Source: Litorilinea aerophila | GTDB taxonomy: Bacteria; Chloroflexota; Anaerolineae; Caldilineales; Caldilineaceae | Direction of reading: 5' to 3' | NCBI GenBank assembly: GCA_945905745.1 | Contig: CAMDQF010000025.1 | Coordinates: forward strand, 1 to 36,246 | DNA: 36,246 bases | In this document: positions 8,042 to 17,487 of the stretch, piece after piece | Position numbering within the stretch: position 1 is the first letter of the stretch | Layout: the number at the start of each line of letters is the position of its first letter | The notes under the pieces: generated by a model | Told to the model about the DNA's origin: nothing | What the model saw: only the letters and a program-made list of their open reading frames with translations | Database searches by the model: none | Translations under genes and position numbers: made by a program

Positions 8042-11000
8042 ATGGTACGCGACGAATTTGCCTCCGTATCGACATCAACCAATCGTCCAGCTTGGCTGGA
8101 ACGCCCCCTGTCTGGGTTGTGGCGTCTCAATTGGGAGAGCGCCGCCTGGATTGCGCTCTTTGTGCTGGCTGTGGTCAGCCGTTTTTATGATCTGGGGGCG
8201 CGGGCGATGAGCCACGACGAGAGCCTCCATGCGGTCTATTCTCTTGACCTCTTCCGCCAGGGCAGCTACCAGCACAACCCGATGATGCATGGCCCCCTGC
8301 TCTTTCACGTCAACGCCTTCTTCTACTCCCTCTTCGGCGTCACCGATGCCACCACTCGTATCTTCCCCGCGCTGAGCGGTATCGCTGTGGTGATGATAAG
8401 TTGGTTCTTCCGGCGCTGGATCGGGCGCACAGGCGCACTGCTGGCCGCGGTTATGCTGCTGATCAGCCCCAGCCTGTTTTTCCACAGCCGCTACATACGC
8501 AACGACATTTATATCGCCATTTTTGGGATGATCTGGGCCTATGGGATGTTCCGCTATCTGGAAGACCGGAAGGCCAAATGGCTCTATCTGATGGCGACCG
8601 GTATGGTCTTTTCTTTCATCGCCAAAGAGGTTGCGTTTATGACGGGCGCGCTCTTTGGTGCGTCTATCGGCGGGCTGGCCCTCTGGCGCAGTCTGGGCAA
8701 GCGCGCATTGGTGGTCATCGGACTTGGCTTGATAGCTGTGCTGGCTTTTCTTTTCCGCCCGGCAGAGGGCAGCGGACATACCCTGGCCCTGGCTATTGTG
8801 GGGCTGGCCCTGCTGGGTGCGGCGGGTCTGCTGATCTACGATCTGCGCCAGGCTGGCTGGCGGCGCTTTCTGGCCCTGCCCGAGATGGACCTGGCGGTGA
8901 TGATGCTCACTCTGGTTCTCCCCTTTACCGCGCCCTTGGGCTATCTGGTGCTCCCCTGGGAAAAGGTGGATTGGTCGTCGCCCGCGATTACCAGTGAAGG
9001 TGTGGCCCGTTGGGCGCTGCTGGTGGGAATTATGACCGTCGCCGCGATTGGGATTGCCTGGTATTGGTTCTCGGCGGCGGAGCGGGACGAGGAAGAGTCG
9101 CCCCGACCCACGCTGGCGACCTGGGCCGGGGTGATGCTCTTTTTTTGGGTGATTGCCATTGTCTTTTTCACCACTTTTTTCACCAATCCCCTGCGTGGGC
9201 TGGCTACGGGGATTGTGGGCAGTCTGGGCTATTGGATCGGCCAGCAGGCGGTGCAACGGGGCAGCCAGCCCTGGTACTACTACGGAATTCTGACGTTGCT
9301 CTATGAATTTCTGCCTGCGTTTCTGACTGTAGGCGGCGGATTGGCGATTCTGCGTGGTTTCTGGGGGGGGCAGTGGGCGGCGACACCTCCGACAGACCTC
9401 CCCGACAATCTGGCAGCCACATCTGTCCCAACGACAGCGCCCATCGCCAAAACAAAGATCGGATCTGAAACTGGTTCGCTCTTGCTGTCACCCAAAGATG
9501 CGGGTATCTATTTCGTCCTCTTTCTGGCTGCTTGGGTGGTGGGTGCCTGGGTGGCCTATTCCTACGCAGGCGAAAAGATGCCCTGGCTGCTGACCCACAT
9601 CGCCCAACCGATGGCGATTTTGGGCGGCTGGTGGCTGGGGACGGTTTTCAACCGCACCGACTGGGCAGAAGTGCGGGCCAAACAAGGCTTCTGGCTGCTG
9701 TTGCTCCTGCCTGCCCTGGGTTTTGCTCTGCTCAGCCTGGGCAAGGCCGGTCTGCCCTTTGCCGGGCGGGATGTGGAGAGCCTGGGTTCGACAGTACGCT
9801 TCTTCTTAGCCCTGGCAGCCAGCGGCGGGCTGCTCTATGCGGGCTGGCGCTGGATCGAGCGGGGAGGCGTAGCCCTGGCACTGCGCCTGTCGCTCATCGG
9901 CATCGCCGCCATTCTCTTGCTGCTCACTGTCCGCTTCAGTTATATGCTCACCTATGTCAACTACGATATGGCGACCGAATATCTGGTCTATGCCCACGCC
10001 AGCCCGGACATCAAGCGGGCGTTGACTGAGATTGACACCATCAGCCGCCGCACAGTGGGTGAGCGGGAGATTCGGGTGGCCTATGACGATGATGTGGCCT
10101 GGCCCATGAGTTGGTATATGCGCTTCTATCCCAACAATGTTTTTTATGGCAAGAATCCATCGGCGGATTCCATGAGTGCGCCGGTTGTGCTGGTGGGCAG
10201 CGCCAACTACGACAAAGTGGAACCCTATTTGCAGCGAGACTACGTGAGCCGGGACTATCGGCTGGTCTGGTGGCCGGATGAGAGTTACAAAGGCGAGTGG
10301 GACGCCGAGGCCGGGCGTTCCAAAGGGCTGACACTAACCCAGATTTGGGGTGCGTTGACCGATCCGGTGCGCCGCTCCCGGCTTTGGCAAATCTGGTTCT
10401 ACCGCAACCATCCGGGCGAGTCGGTGACGGCCTGGTCCCATCGCCACGAGTTCCGCATGTATGTGCGCCGGGACATTGCCCAAATTGTCTGGGATTTGAA
10501 TGTGACACCCACCGACGTCGTCGCTTCGACGGCTGGCCCCACTTTTGACTACGAAGAAATCGACCTTTCGGCCCAGATGGTCTACGTCGGCGTCTTCGAT
10601 AATTTGCCCCTGCTCCAACCTCGGGATGTGGCTGTGGGCGCGGACGGCAACCGCTACATTGCTGACACGGGCAACAACCGTATTGTCGTAGTGGACCGGG
10701 CGGGCAATTATGTGCGTTCCTTCGGCAGCACCTGCTTCCTTTCGGATGGGGCCGCGGGCAAGTGTGTGGACCCGGACACTGCCGGCCCTCTGGAATTGGG
10801 CGACGGCCAGTTCCGGGAGCCGTGGGGCGTAGCTGTCAGCCCGGACGGCACGATTTTTGTGGCCGATACTTGGAATGGCCGGATTCAGGTCTTTGACAAC
10901 CAGGGCAAATTCCTGCGCAAGTGGGGCGTCTTCAATATCATCGATGGAGACAACAAAGATCCCAATTCGCTCTTTGGCCCCCGGGGGCTGGCGATTGCCC

Positions 11001-11494
11001 AGAACGGCAATCTGCTTGTGGCGGACACGGGCAACAAACGGATTCTGGAATATACGCCCGCTGGTGAATTCGTAAATCAGGTGGGCGGGGGCGGCGTAGT
11101 GCTGGGCCGCTTTGAGGAACCGGTGGATGTGGCGGTGGACCCAACCACAGGTACAGTCTATGTGGCGGACATCTGGAATCGGCGTATCCAGATGCTCACG
11201 CCGGGATTGGAAGCCGTCGCGGAGTGGCCTGTGCCCAGCTGGGAGAGCAAAGACATCTGGGATAAAGCCTATCTGGCTGTGGACGGCAACGGGAAAGTCT
11301 ATGCCTCAGACCCACAGTTTTCGCAGGTCTATGTCTATGGTGCTGACGGCAAACTCCAATCGTCATTTGGTAAGTACGGTGCGGAACTCAACCGTTTTGC
11401 CAAACCCAATGGACTTGCCATCGATCCGAGCGACAATTCCTTGCTGGTGACGGATGCAGACAACAACCGGGTGATGGTCTTTGCCGGGCAATAA
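8042..11494 (+). CDS. TIGR03663-type membrane protein with C-terminal six-repeat NHL propeller
   Basis: The start is ATG 8042, preceded by gagagg at proper spacing and two bases after the previous stop; an earlier ATG at 8021 overlaps that gene. The product is 1150 residues. The N-terminus resembles PMT glycosyltransferases and carries the invariant family residues: Asp59-Glu60 and HGP at 83-85. Members of TIGR03663 usually occur beside YYY proteins, as here; from memory, current databases name the family after an archaeal flippase-associated protein, Agl23. Many helices fill residues 35-630. Residues about 860-1150 hold six NHL repeats, each with a VAVxxDG...YVADxxNxRI pattern, predicting a six-bladed propeller outside the membrane. 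Likely role: transfer or presentation of lipid-linked sugar. This is inferred. Confidence 0.85.
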   Translation: MVRDEFASVSTSTNRPAWLERPLSGLWRLNWESAAWIALFVLAVVSRFYDLGARAMSHDESLHAVYSLDLFRQGSYQHNPMMHGPLLFHVNAFFYSLFGVTDATTRIFPALSGIAVVMISWFFRRWIGRTGALLAAVMLLISPSLFFHSRYIRNDIYIAIFGMIWAYGMFRYLEDRKAKWLYLMATGMVFSFIAKEVAFMTGALFGASIGGLALWRSLGKRALVVIGLGLIAVLAFLFRPAEGSGHTLALAIVGLALLGAAGLLIYDLRQAGWRRFLALPEMDLAVMMLTLVLPFTAPLGYLVLPWEKVDWSSPAITSEGVARWALLVGIMTVAAIGIAWYWFSAAERDEEESPRPTLATWAGVMLFFWVIAIVFFTTFFTNPLRGLATGIVGSLGYWIGQQAVQRGSQPWYYYGILTLLYEFLPAFLTVGGGLAILRGFWGGQWAATPPTDLPDNLAATSVPTTAPIAKTKIGSETGSLLLSPKDAGIYFVLFLAAWVVGAWVAYSYAGEKMPWLLTHIAQPMAILGGWWLGTVFNRTDWAEVRAKQGFWLLLLLPALGFALLSLGKAGLPFAGRDVESLGSTVRFFLALAASGGLLYAGWRWIERGGVALALRLSLIGIAAILLLLTVRFSYMLTYVNYDMATEYLVYAHASPDIKRALTEIDTISRRTVGEREIRVAYDDDVAWPMSWYMRFYPNNVFYGKNPSADSMSAPVVLVGSANYDKVEPYLQRDYVSRDYRLVWWPDESYKGEWDAEAGRSKGLTLTQIWGALTDPVRRSRLWQIWFYRNHPGESVTAWSHRHEFRMYVRRDIAQIVWDLNVTPTDVVASTAGPTFDYEEIDLSAQMVYVGVFDNLPLLQPRDVAVGADGNRYIADTGNNRIVVVDRAGNYVRSFGSTCFLSDGAAGKCVDPDTAGPLELGDGQFREPWGVAVSPDGTIFVADTWNGRIQVFDNQGKFLRKWGVFNIIDGDNKDPNSLFGPRGLAIAQNGNLLVADTGNKRILEYTPAGEFVNQVGGGGVVLGRFEEPVDVAVDPTTGTVYVADIWNRRIQMLTPGLEAVAEWPVPSWESKDIWDKAYLAVDGNGKVYASDPQFSQVYVYGADGKLQSSFGKYGAELNRFAKPNGLAIDPSDNSLLVTDADNNRVMVFAGQ

Positions 11495-11539
11495 CGCGCC
11501 GGACAGAGTTATTTCTCCTGCCATAAAGGAACGAAAACT

Positions 11540-12520
11540 GTGAAAGCCATCATTGCAGAAAAATATGGCACGCCCGACGTTCTTCGGTTGACGGAGATGG
11601 GTAAACCTGTGCCCAGGGAGGACGAGGTATTGGTGAAAGTCCACGCCTCCTCCCTGAATGCCTACGATTGGCATATGCTGACCGCCGATATCTTTCTGGT
11701 ACGCTTGGGAGGGCGCGGGCTGCTGCGCCCCAAATACCCTATCCTTGGCGCGGACATCGCGGGGACGGTAGAATCCGTGGGCAGCCGTGTCACCCAGTTC
11801 CAGCCCGGCGACCCGGTTTATGGGGATTGCGCCGGACATGGAAATGGCAGCTTTGCCGAGTATACGACGCTTCCCGAAAGCGCCCTCTCCGCCAAACCGG
11901 CCAACCTTTCCTTTGCCCAGGCCGCGGCAGTGCCAATGGCTGGGGTCACGGCCCTGCAGGGGCTGCGGGATGTGGGGCAGATTCGGCCCGGCCAAAGAGT
12001 ACTCGTCAACGGCGCGTCGGGCGGTGTGGGGACCTTTGCCGTGCAGCTTGCCAAATGGTCTGGTGCCGAGGTCACTGCTGTGTGCAGTACCCGCAATGGG
12101 GAGCAGGCCCGCAGCCTGGGCGCGGATCACGTCATCGACTACACAAAAGAAGATTTCACCCAAAGCGGCCAACAATACGACCTGATCCTGGCAGCCAACG
12201 GCTATCATCCCCTTTCCGCCTATAAACGCGCCCTGGCACCCAAAGGCATTTATGTGATGGCCGGGGGAACGATGGCCCAGATTTTCGGGGCTGTGCTGCT
12301 GGGTGGGTGGATGTCCAGAGGTGGGGAGAAGAAGATGACGAACGTATCCGCCAAGATGAACCGGGCCGATTTGGAAATCCTCACCGAACTGCTGGATAGC
12401 GGCAAAATCGTGCCCGTCATCGATAGAATCTACGCGTTGAGCGAAGTCCCCGACGCCATGCGCTATCTGGGCGAGGGGCACGCCCGCGGGAAGATTGTTA
12501 TTTCTATTTCTGGGCAATGA
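11540..12520 (+). CDS. MDR-superfamily NAD(P)-dependent quinone oxidoreductase / alcohol dehydrogenase-like
   Basis: The product is 326 residues, the usual length for medium-chain quinone oxidoreductases. The GroES-like N-terminal domain is followed by the nucleotide-binding motif NGASGGVG at residues 157-164. Zinc-ligand cysteines of true alcohol dehydrogenases are not evident, and NAYDWHM fits the zinc-free branch with Asn and Asp. It should reduce quinones or enones with NAD(P)H in the cytosol; the substrate is unknown. Start is GTG with aaagga upstream. Its stop overlaps the next start by ATGA, so it is translationally coupled to a GT39-like protein. A metabolic enzyme embedded among membrane glycosyltransferase-like genes is odd, and it could be incidental. 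Confidence 0.88.
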   Translation: MKAIIAEKYGTPDVLRLTEMGKPVPREDEVLVKVHASSLNAYDWHMLTADIFLVRLGGRGLLRPKYPILGADIAGTVESVGSRVTQFQPGDPVYGDCAGHGNGSFAEYTTLPESALSAKPANLSFAQAAAVPMAGVTALQGLRDVGQIRPGQRVLVNGASGGVGTFAVQLAKWSGAEVTAVCSTRNGEQARSLGADHVIDYTKEDFTQSGQQYDLILAANGYHPLSAYKRALAPKGIYVMAGGTMAQIFGAVLLGGWMSRGGEKKMTNVSAKMNRADLEILTELLDSGKIVPVIDRIYALSEVPDAMRYLGEGHARGKIVISISGQ

Positions 12521-15375
12521 GCAGTCTGCGCCGACGGTTGTCCGATAGTGGGTTGACCTGGCTCGGTCTGGCCATCACAGCCTGGGGCGTGATGCTGGTG
12601 CGTGGCCCGGGGGTGATGGAACGTCCCCACGGCTGGATGTGGTGGCTGTTGGCCCTGGGCGCGGGCATGGCCGGTTGGGGACTGTGGCGCATGGAGCGCT
12701 GGCTCCCCGAAGCATCACCGGTCGTCAGGCCGGTGGATCCGGCTACTGACCGGCGTCGTCAGTGGGGGCTGCTCTGTCTGCTGGCTGGTGTGGGCATAGC
12801 CGGATGGGTGGTACTGCGTCTCTGGCCCGATATTCAGGAGTGGCAGGCAACACCCTTGCCTTGGGCTGTGGCTCTGTGGCTGATGGTCGTGGGCGGCTGG
12901 TTGTTAGGGACAGCGGGCCAACCCAGCCGAGACTTCGGGCCAGAGTTGTTTCGCATAGACCCCCAATACTTTCCCCGCTGGCTGGAACTCCTCCTCTTTC
13001 TGCTGATTTTGCTCCTGGCCGTGGGTGTGCGCATCTACCGGCTGGACGAAATCCCCCCAGCTCTTTATGTAGACGAGACAAACGCCTCGCTGGATGCCCT
13101 CTACATTCTGGAAGGCCGACCTGATTCCCCCTTTGCCACGGGCTGGTATGAGACGCCCAACGGCTACATCTATTATATGGCGGCCCTGTATAAGCTGTTC
13201 GGGGCCAACTATTGGACGCTGAAGGCAGCTTCGCTCATCCCCGCACTCCTGACGATCCCCGCCGTCTTCATTCTGGGACGCTATCTCTTTGGCTCCCTGG
13301 CCGGGCTGGCCGCGATGTATCTGCTGGCGATCAGCCGCTGGCACATGACATTGAGCCGCTGGGGATGGAATGAACTGATGCCACCCCTCTTTCAGACAGT
13401 GGCGACCTTTCTTCTTATCCGCGGGCTGCGCGAGCGGCGCGGCCTGGACTATACAGCCGGGGGGCTGATCAGCGGGCTGATGGTCTACAGCTATCTGAGC
13501 AGTCGTCTGGCCCTGCTCACCCTGGCTCTCTTTGCCCTCTACTGGCTGCTGACCGAAGCAGACGGTTTTGTGGTTGCTCTCAACCGCCACGCCAGCGGGC
13601 TGCTGCTCTTTGCCGTGGCTGCGCTGGTGGCAATGGCCCCATTGCTGGTAACCTATGCGACCAATCCCTTTCTCTTTTTCAACCGATCTGCTGAAATTTC
13701 GATCTTTAACGAAGTCGCCCAGGCTGGCTCCTGGCAACCGTTGGCGGAGAATCTGTGGCGGCACGTTCAGCTATTCTACCAGCTTGGCGATCCGGTCGGA
13801 CGGCAAAATCTCCCTGGCGAACCCCAGACCGATCCTGTGACGGGAACGCTGCTGGCAATCGGGCTGGCCTATGGGCTGTTCACCTGGCGGGATCGTCGGC
13901 GGGGGTTGCTCTGGCTCTGGCTGGTGGTGGCGCTGGCGGGTGGCTTTCTCAGCGAATTGCACGTCAATTCAGCCTTTGCGCCTGCTTATGTAATCTCCCC
14001 CAACTCCTACCGCACCCTTTCCGCACTGATTGCGGTGGTGCTGATCGCCGGAGATGTGGTGAGCCGTCTTGTGCGCAGCCCTGTGTGGATCGGGCCGCTA
14101 CCTGCCAATCGGCGGTACGGCACGTGGGCCGGAGCCGGAATCGGCGCCGTATTGCTTGTGTGGCCTGTGGCTTGGGAAGTGCCGCTCTACTTTGGACCCC
14201 AAGCTGCTTCGCTTGGGGTTCAACACAGTTTCAACCAAATGGAGACAAAGGTTGGTCAGACAGTTGTCGAGGGTCTGGCGGAGGGTGCGGATGTCTACCT
14301 TTCGCCTAACTTCTACAATTTTTCGCCCCTGCGTTTTCTGGTCTATGGGGCTGTGGCCGACCAGATGGCCGAAAACCCTTTGGACCGCCCCCCCTATCGT
14401 CTGGCCCGCCCGGAGGTCGATCTGCCCCTGGCGGCGACTGGCAACGGTGCAATGCTCCTGCTCGATCTGCACTACGAGTCCCTGCTGGGCTACGTGACTG
14501 GTTTCTACCCGAATGCGGAGGTGGAACTGATGCGCGGACCGGGGGAAGTGCCGCTCTTTTGGCGAATTGGGATACCCCTGGCCGACTTGGCTGCCTATCA
14601 GGGGCTGTGGCGCACGTTGGTAACGTCGGATGGCGAGTCGGCGGCGGCACGGGTGGCCGGGTTTGATTCACCTGCCCAGCCAGCCTTTACCCAACCGGCG
14701 CTTCGCGAGGTGCGTTGGGCGGGGAGCTTGCAGGTTCCTACCAGTGGCTTGTATACTTTCACGGTAACCAATGCCCAACTCTATATCGATGGCTCGCTCT
14801 GGGTGGCGCCCCGCTATTTGAGCCGCGGGTTGCACGAGATCAGCCTGCGTCAGTCGGACAGCTTCGGGCAGCCGCCCCGATTGGCTTGGGGGCTGGGGGA
14901 TGGGGCTGTTGCGCCGGTCCCTCGCTCAGCCCTTTTTACTGCGCCAATGGCTGAGCAAGGCTTGACAGGATTTTACTTTGCGGGTGATAATTGGGCTGGC
15001 ACACCCGTCTTCCGGCAGGTCACTCCCTTTCTCTTGTTGGCCTGGCCTCCCAATGAGCCGCTGCCCCATCCGTTCAGTGCCATTTTTGTCGGGTCCTTGC
15101 GCATCGAAACGCCGGGGAGCTATCGTTTCCATCTCCACGCGGATGACGGGGCGCGGCTCGCTCTGGATGGCGTTGTGCTGGGCGAGGCCATGACACCGGA
15201 TCAGCCCAACCAATTCAGTGTTGAGGTGGCGTTGACGCCGGGCCTGCACGATCTGCGCATCGACTACTTCCAGCGCTATGGGGGGAGTGCGTTACAATTC
15301 TGGTGGCGGCCGCCTGATCAGCCCGAAGCGCCTGTGCCGCCGGATGTGCTTATCCCCAAACTTTTCTACCCGTAG
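12517..15375 (+). CDS. GT39-like membrane protein with C-terminal PA14-like domains
   Basis: The 952-residue product begins with several helices, then a PMT-type core with VDETNAS in the first outer loop (Asp186, Glu187). A later conserved block, QLGDPVGRQNLPGEP, is shared with the protein at 17488 (YLGDPNGRHNFPGDP), showing that these are paralogues. After the last helix, residues about 700-790 form a PA14-like beta segment and 816-945 a clearer PA14 domain (GLTGFYFAGDNW, then LHADDGARLALDG, then GLHDLRIDYFQ). PA14 domains commonly bind carbohydrate. This suggests a lipid-linked-sugar transferase with an extracytoplasmic glycan-binding tail, though acceptor and sugar are unknown. The start ATG overlaps the previous TGA by four bases. 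Confidence 0.83.
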   Translation: MSSLRRRLSDSGLTWLGLAITAWGVMLVRGPGVMERPHGWMWWLLALGAGMAGWGLWRMERWLPEASPVVRPVDPATDRRRQWGLLCLLAGVGIAGWVVLRLWPDIQEWQATPLPWAVALWLMVVGGWLLGTAGQPSRDFGPELFRIDPQYFPRWLELLLFLLILLLAVGVRIYRLDEIPPALYVDETNASLDALYILEGRPDSPFATGWYETPNGYIYYMAALYKLFGANYWTLKAASLIPALLTIPAVFILGRYLFGSLAGLAAMYLLAISRWHMTLSRWGWNELMPPLFQTVATFLLIRGLRERRGLDYTAGGLISGLMVYSYLSSRLALLTLALFALYWLLTEADGFVVALNRHASGLLLFAVAALVAMAPLLVTYATNPFLFFNRSAEISIFNEVAQAGSWQPLAENLWRHVQLFYQLGDPVGRQNLPGEPQTDPVTGTLLAIGLAYGLFTWRDRRRGLLWLWLVVALAGGFLSELHVNSAFAPAYVISPNSYRTLSALIAVVLIAGDVVSRLVRSPVWIGPLPANRRYGTWAGAGIGAVLLVWPVAWEVPLYFGPQAASLGVQHSFNQMETKVGQTVVEGLAEGADVYLSPNFYNFSPLRFLVYGAVADQMAENPLDRPPYRLARPEVDLPLAATGNGAMLLLDLHYESLLGYVTGFYPNAEVELMRGPGEVPLFWRIGIPLADLAAYQGLWRTLVTSDGESAAARVAGFDSPAQPAFTQPALREVRWAGSLQVPTSGLYTFTVTNAQLYIDGSLWVAPRYLSRGLHEISLRQSDSFGQPPRLAWGLGDGAVAPVPRSALFTAPMAEQGLTGFYFAGDNWAGTPVFRQVTPFLLLAWPPNEPLPHPFSAIFVGSLRIETPGSYRFHLHADDGARLALDGVVLGEAMTPDQPNQFSVEVALTPGLHDLRIDYFQRYGGSALQFWWRPPDQPEAPVPPDVLIPKLFYP

Positions 15376-15451
15376 TTTGGTTGTGGCTGGGCCTTCCCAC
15401 ACCTTTTATCTGATTGCACACCCGTTTGTTCCACCCGGTATTGGATATTCT

Positions 15452-17476
15452 ATGAGCCTTCTTTTGTTGCTAGGGTCCATTGCCTTGGCAGTCTATGGGG
15501 TCAGCACAGGCAATGGACCACTTCTGCTCCTGGCCGTGCTGGCGATGGCAATTGCCAGCAGAGGTCTAAACAGCAATCAAAAGGGGCTTGACCGCATCCG
15601 CACTTGGGGCAGCACGATTGGGCCTGCCCCCTGGCTGCCTTTATTGATTGCCACACTGGTCTGTGCAGGGATGGCGATTGTCCGCATTCGTCAGGCGGAC
15701 CCGGACCCGCTGGGGATCGGACTGTGGGCGATCAGTCTTGTGCTGGCCGTCATCACAGGTATCGTCTATGACCGGGGGACTCTCTTTTGGCGGAGATTCC
15801 GGGAGGAAGTCCGCTGGGAACGGGTGGATTGGCTCATAGCTCTGGGGCTGACTGCCGTTGCCCTGGCCCTGCGTGTCTATCTGCTCGATCAGCATCTGCC
15901 CGCCATCCACGGCGACGAGGGGGAGATGGGGGTACTGGCCCGTCTGGCGCTTTACGGCCCCGGCGGCGAACTGGGGCCGAATCCCTTGCACTACTTCCGC
16001 ACCGCCTTTCTGGATCACCCGAACCTTTTCCATTATGTGCAGGCGGCCGGGCTGTGGGCTTTTGGCGATTCGGAGTGGGGGCTGAAGATGGCTTCCGTCG
16101 TCTTTGGCGCACTCACTGCCCCGCTGGTCTTTGCTGCCGGGCGGATCGGCTGGGGGCGCACCAGTGGCATTGTAGCCGGTTGGTTATTGGTGGTTTCTCA
16201 TCTGAACATCCAATTCAGCCGCATCGCGCTGAATAATATCCACAGTGTCTGGTTCGCGGCGCTCTTTTTCGTGTTGGTGCTGATCGTCTATGCGGCCGGC
16301 AATATCCGCTCGGAACAACGGGCAACACCGGCAGCAGCGGCAGCAGCAGCGGCAGTAGCCGCCGCAGATGGCAGGGCTGCTGACTCCCATTTCTATCCCG
16401 ATGCCCGCCTCGCCATCTTTATTCTAATTGGGCTGGCTGTGGGCTTAAGCCAATATTTCTACTACGGCTCCCGCCTGATTGCTGTCATGGCTGTCCCGTT
16501 GCTGCTAATGCTCTGGCGGGAAAAGCGGGCTGCTCCCCTCTATATTTTGGCCGCGGGGGCCAGTTCGATTTTGGCCTTTCTGCCGATGGTTGATTTCTAC
16601 ATCAGAGACTTCGCGCCATTTGTGAACCGAATGCGCGGGGTCAGCGTACTCAAACCAGAAGGGATAAAGAGCCTGCTCGGCCCGGATGCCGTCTGGCCCA
16701 ATGACTTGCCCGCTCTGATCTGGACACAGCTCGAACGCAATATCGCTTTCTTCATCCGCGATGGGGATGCCTCTGCCTTCTACGTGCGAGAGATTCCCGG
16801 CTTTGATATGGCTACTGTCGTGCTCTTCTGGCTGGGACTGGGCTTGCTGATCGGTCGTTGGCGCCATTTCCCCAACCAGATGATGGCCTGGTGGTTTGTG
16901 ATTGGGCTTTTTCTGGGCGGTGTCGTGACCAACGATGCGCCCAATTCCCCCCGTCTCCTCATTGTGGCCCTGGCTGTCTACTTTATTGCATCTCTACCAA
17001 TTCACTACTTTTTCGATGCGATTCAATCCTTCCTGCCTTCGTTGCATCGCCGCACTCCCCAGGCTCTGGTCGCGATCCTCTGCGCTGTCACCCTGTACCT
17101 GAATTTCGATCTCTATTTTGTTCAGTATGCCCGCATCAACCCGATCTTGCCCCTGACCGAAATTGCTATCGCTATGCAGGAACACGGCAAGAGCGAGCGG
17201 GTCTATCTCATGGGCGCGCCGGTTCTCTATGCCGAGCACGGGGTGCCCCGCTTCATTGCCAAGGATGCACCCCGTCGGAATCTGTTCGATGTCGCCGACC
17301 TGCCTGCTTATGTGGCGGAGGCCCAGGCTTCCGGGCAAGCCACCTATCTGATCATCCTCTCGCCGCGGGTGGGTGATCTGGATGCGATTATGCAGATGTT
17401 TCCCGATGGGGTGCGCGAAGATCGCCTGGATCACCTGGGCAGATTCCTTTTCATCTCTTATCTCATTCCCGCCTGA
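15452..17476 (+). CDS. GT39-like polytopic membrane glycosyltransferase
   Basis: The start chosen is ATG 15452, giving 674 residues with an immediate hydrophobic segment (MSLLLLLGSIALAVYG). The in-frame frame extends upstream to 15278 but would overlap the previous gene by 98 bases and add non-hydrophobic sequence. The first outer loop has HGDEGEMG with Asp155-Glu156, the acidic pair expected in PMT/ArnT-like enzymes. A dozen or so helices and a short C-terminal domain follow; no PA14 or NHL domain is present. An Ala-rich stretch, residues about 288-304, is encoded by gca/gcg repeats and lies in a loop. Likely transfers sugar from a polyprenyl carrier; substrate unknown. Confidence 0.82.
   Translation: MSLLLLLGSIALAVYGVSTGNGPLLLLAVLAMAIASRGLNSNQKGLDRIRTWGSTIGPAPWLPLLIATLVCAGMAIVRIRQADPDPLGIGLWAISLVLAVITGIVYDRGTLFWRRFREEVRWERVDWLIALGLTAVALALRVYLLDQHLPAIHGDEGEMGVLARLALYGPGGELGPNPLHYFRTAFLDHPNLFHYVQAAGLWAFGDSEWGLKMASVVFGALTAPLVFAAGRIGWGRTSGIVAGWLLVVSHLNIQFSRIALNNIHSVWFAALFFVLVLIVYAAGNIRSEQRATPAAAAAAAAVAAADGRAADSHFYPDARLAIFILIGLAVGLSQYFYYGSRLIAVMAVPLLLMLWREKRAAPLYILAAGASSILAFLPMVDFYIRDFAPFVNRMRGVSVLKPEGIKSLLGPDAVWPNDLPALIWTQLERNIAFFIRDGDASAFYVREIPGFDMATVVLFWLGLGLLIGRWRHFPNQMMAWWFVIGLFLGGVVTNDAPNSPRLLIVALAVYFIASLPIHYFFDAIQSFLPSLHRRTPQALVAILCAVTLYLNFDLYFVQYARINPILPLTEIAIAMQEHGKSERVYLMGAPVLYAEHGVPRFIAKDAPRRNLFDVADLPAYVAEAQASGQATYLIILSPRVGDLDAIMQMFPDGVREDRLDHLGRFLFISYLIPA
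16320..16371. repeat. gca/gcg triplet run encoding an Ala tract
   Basis: The sequence is a run of gca, gcg and gcc codons giving Ala nearly without interruption. It sits in the loop after NIRSEQR and before ADGRAADSHF. Triplet expansion keeps the frame, unlike the heptamer arrays elsewhere in this locus. Confidence 0.7.
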
Positions 17477-17487
17477 GTCTAACCCCT

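Noticed and set aside
15278-15451. Upstream extension of the GT39-like gene from 15278
   Set aside because: It overlaps the end of the PA14 protein by about 98 bases and encodes non-hydrophobic sequence. ATG 15452 gives a clean first helix.
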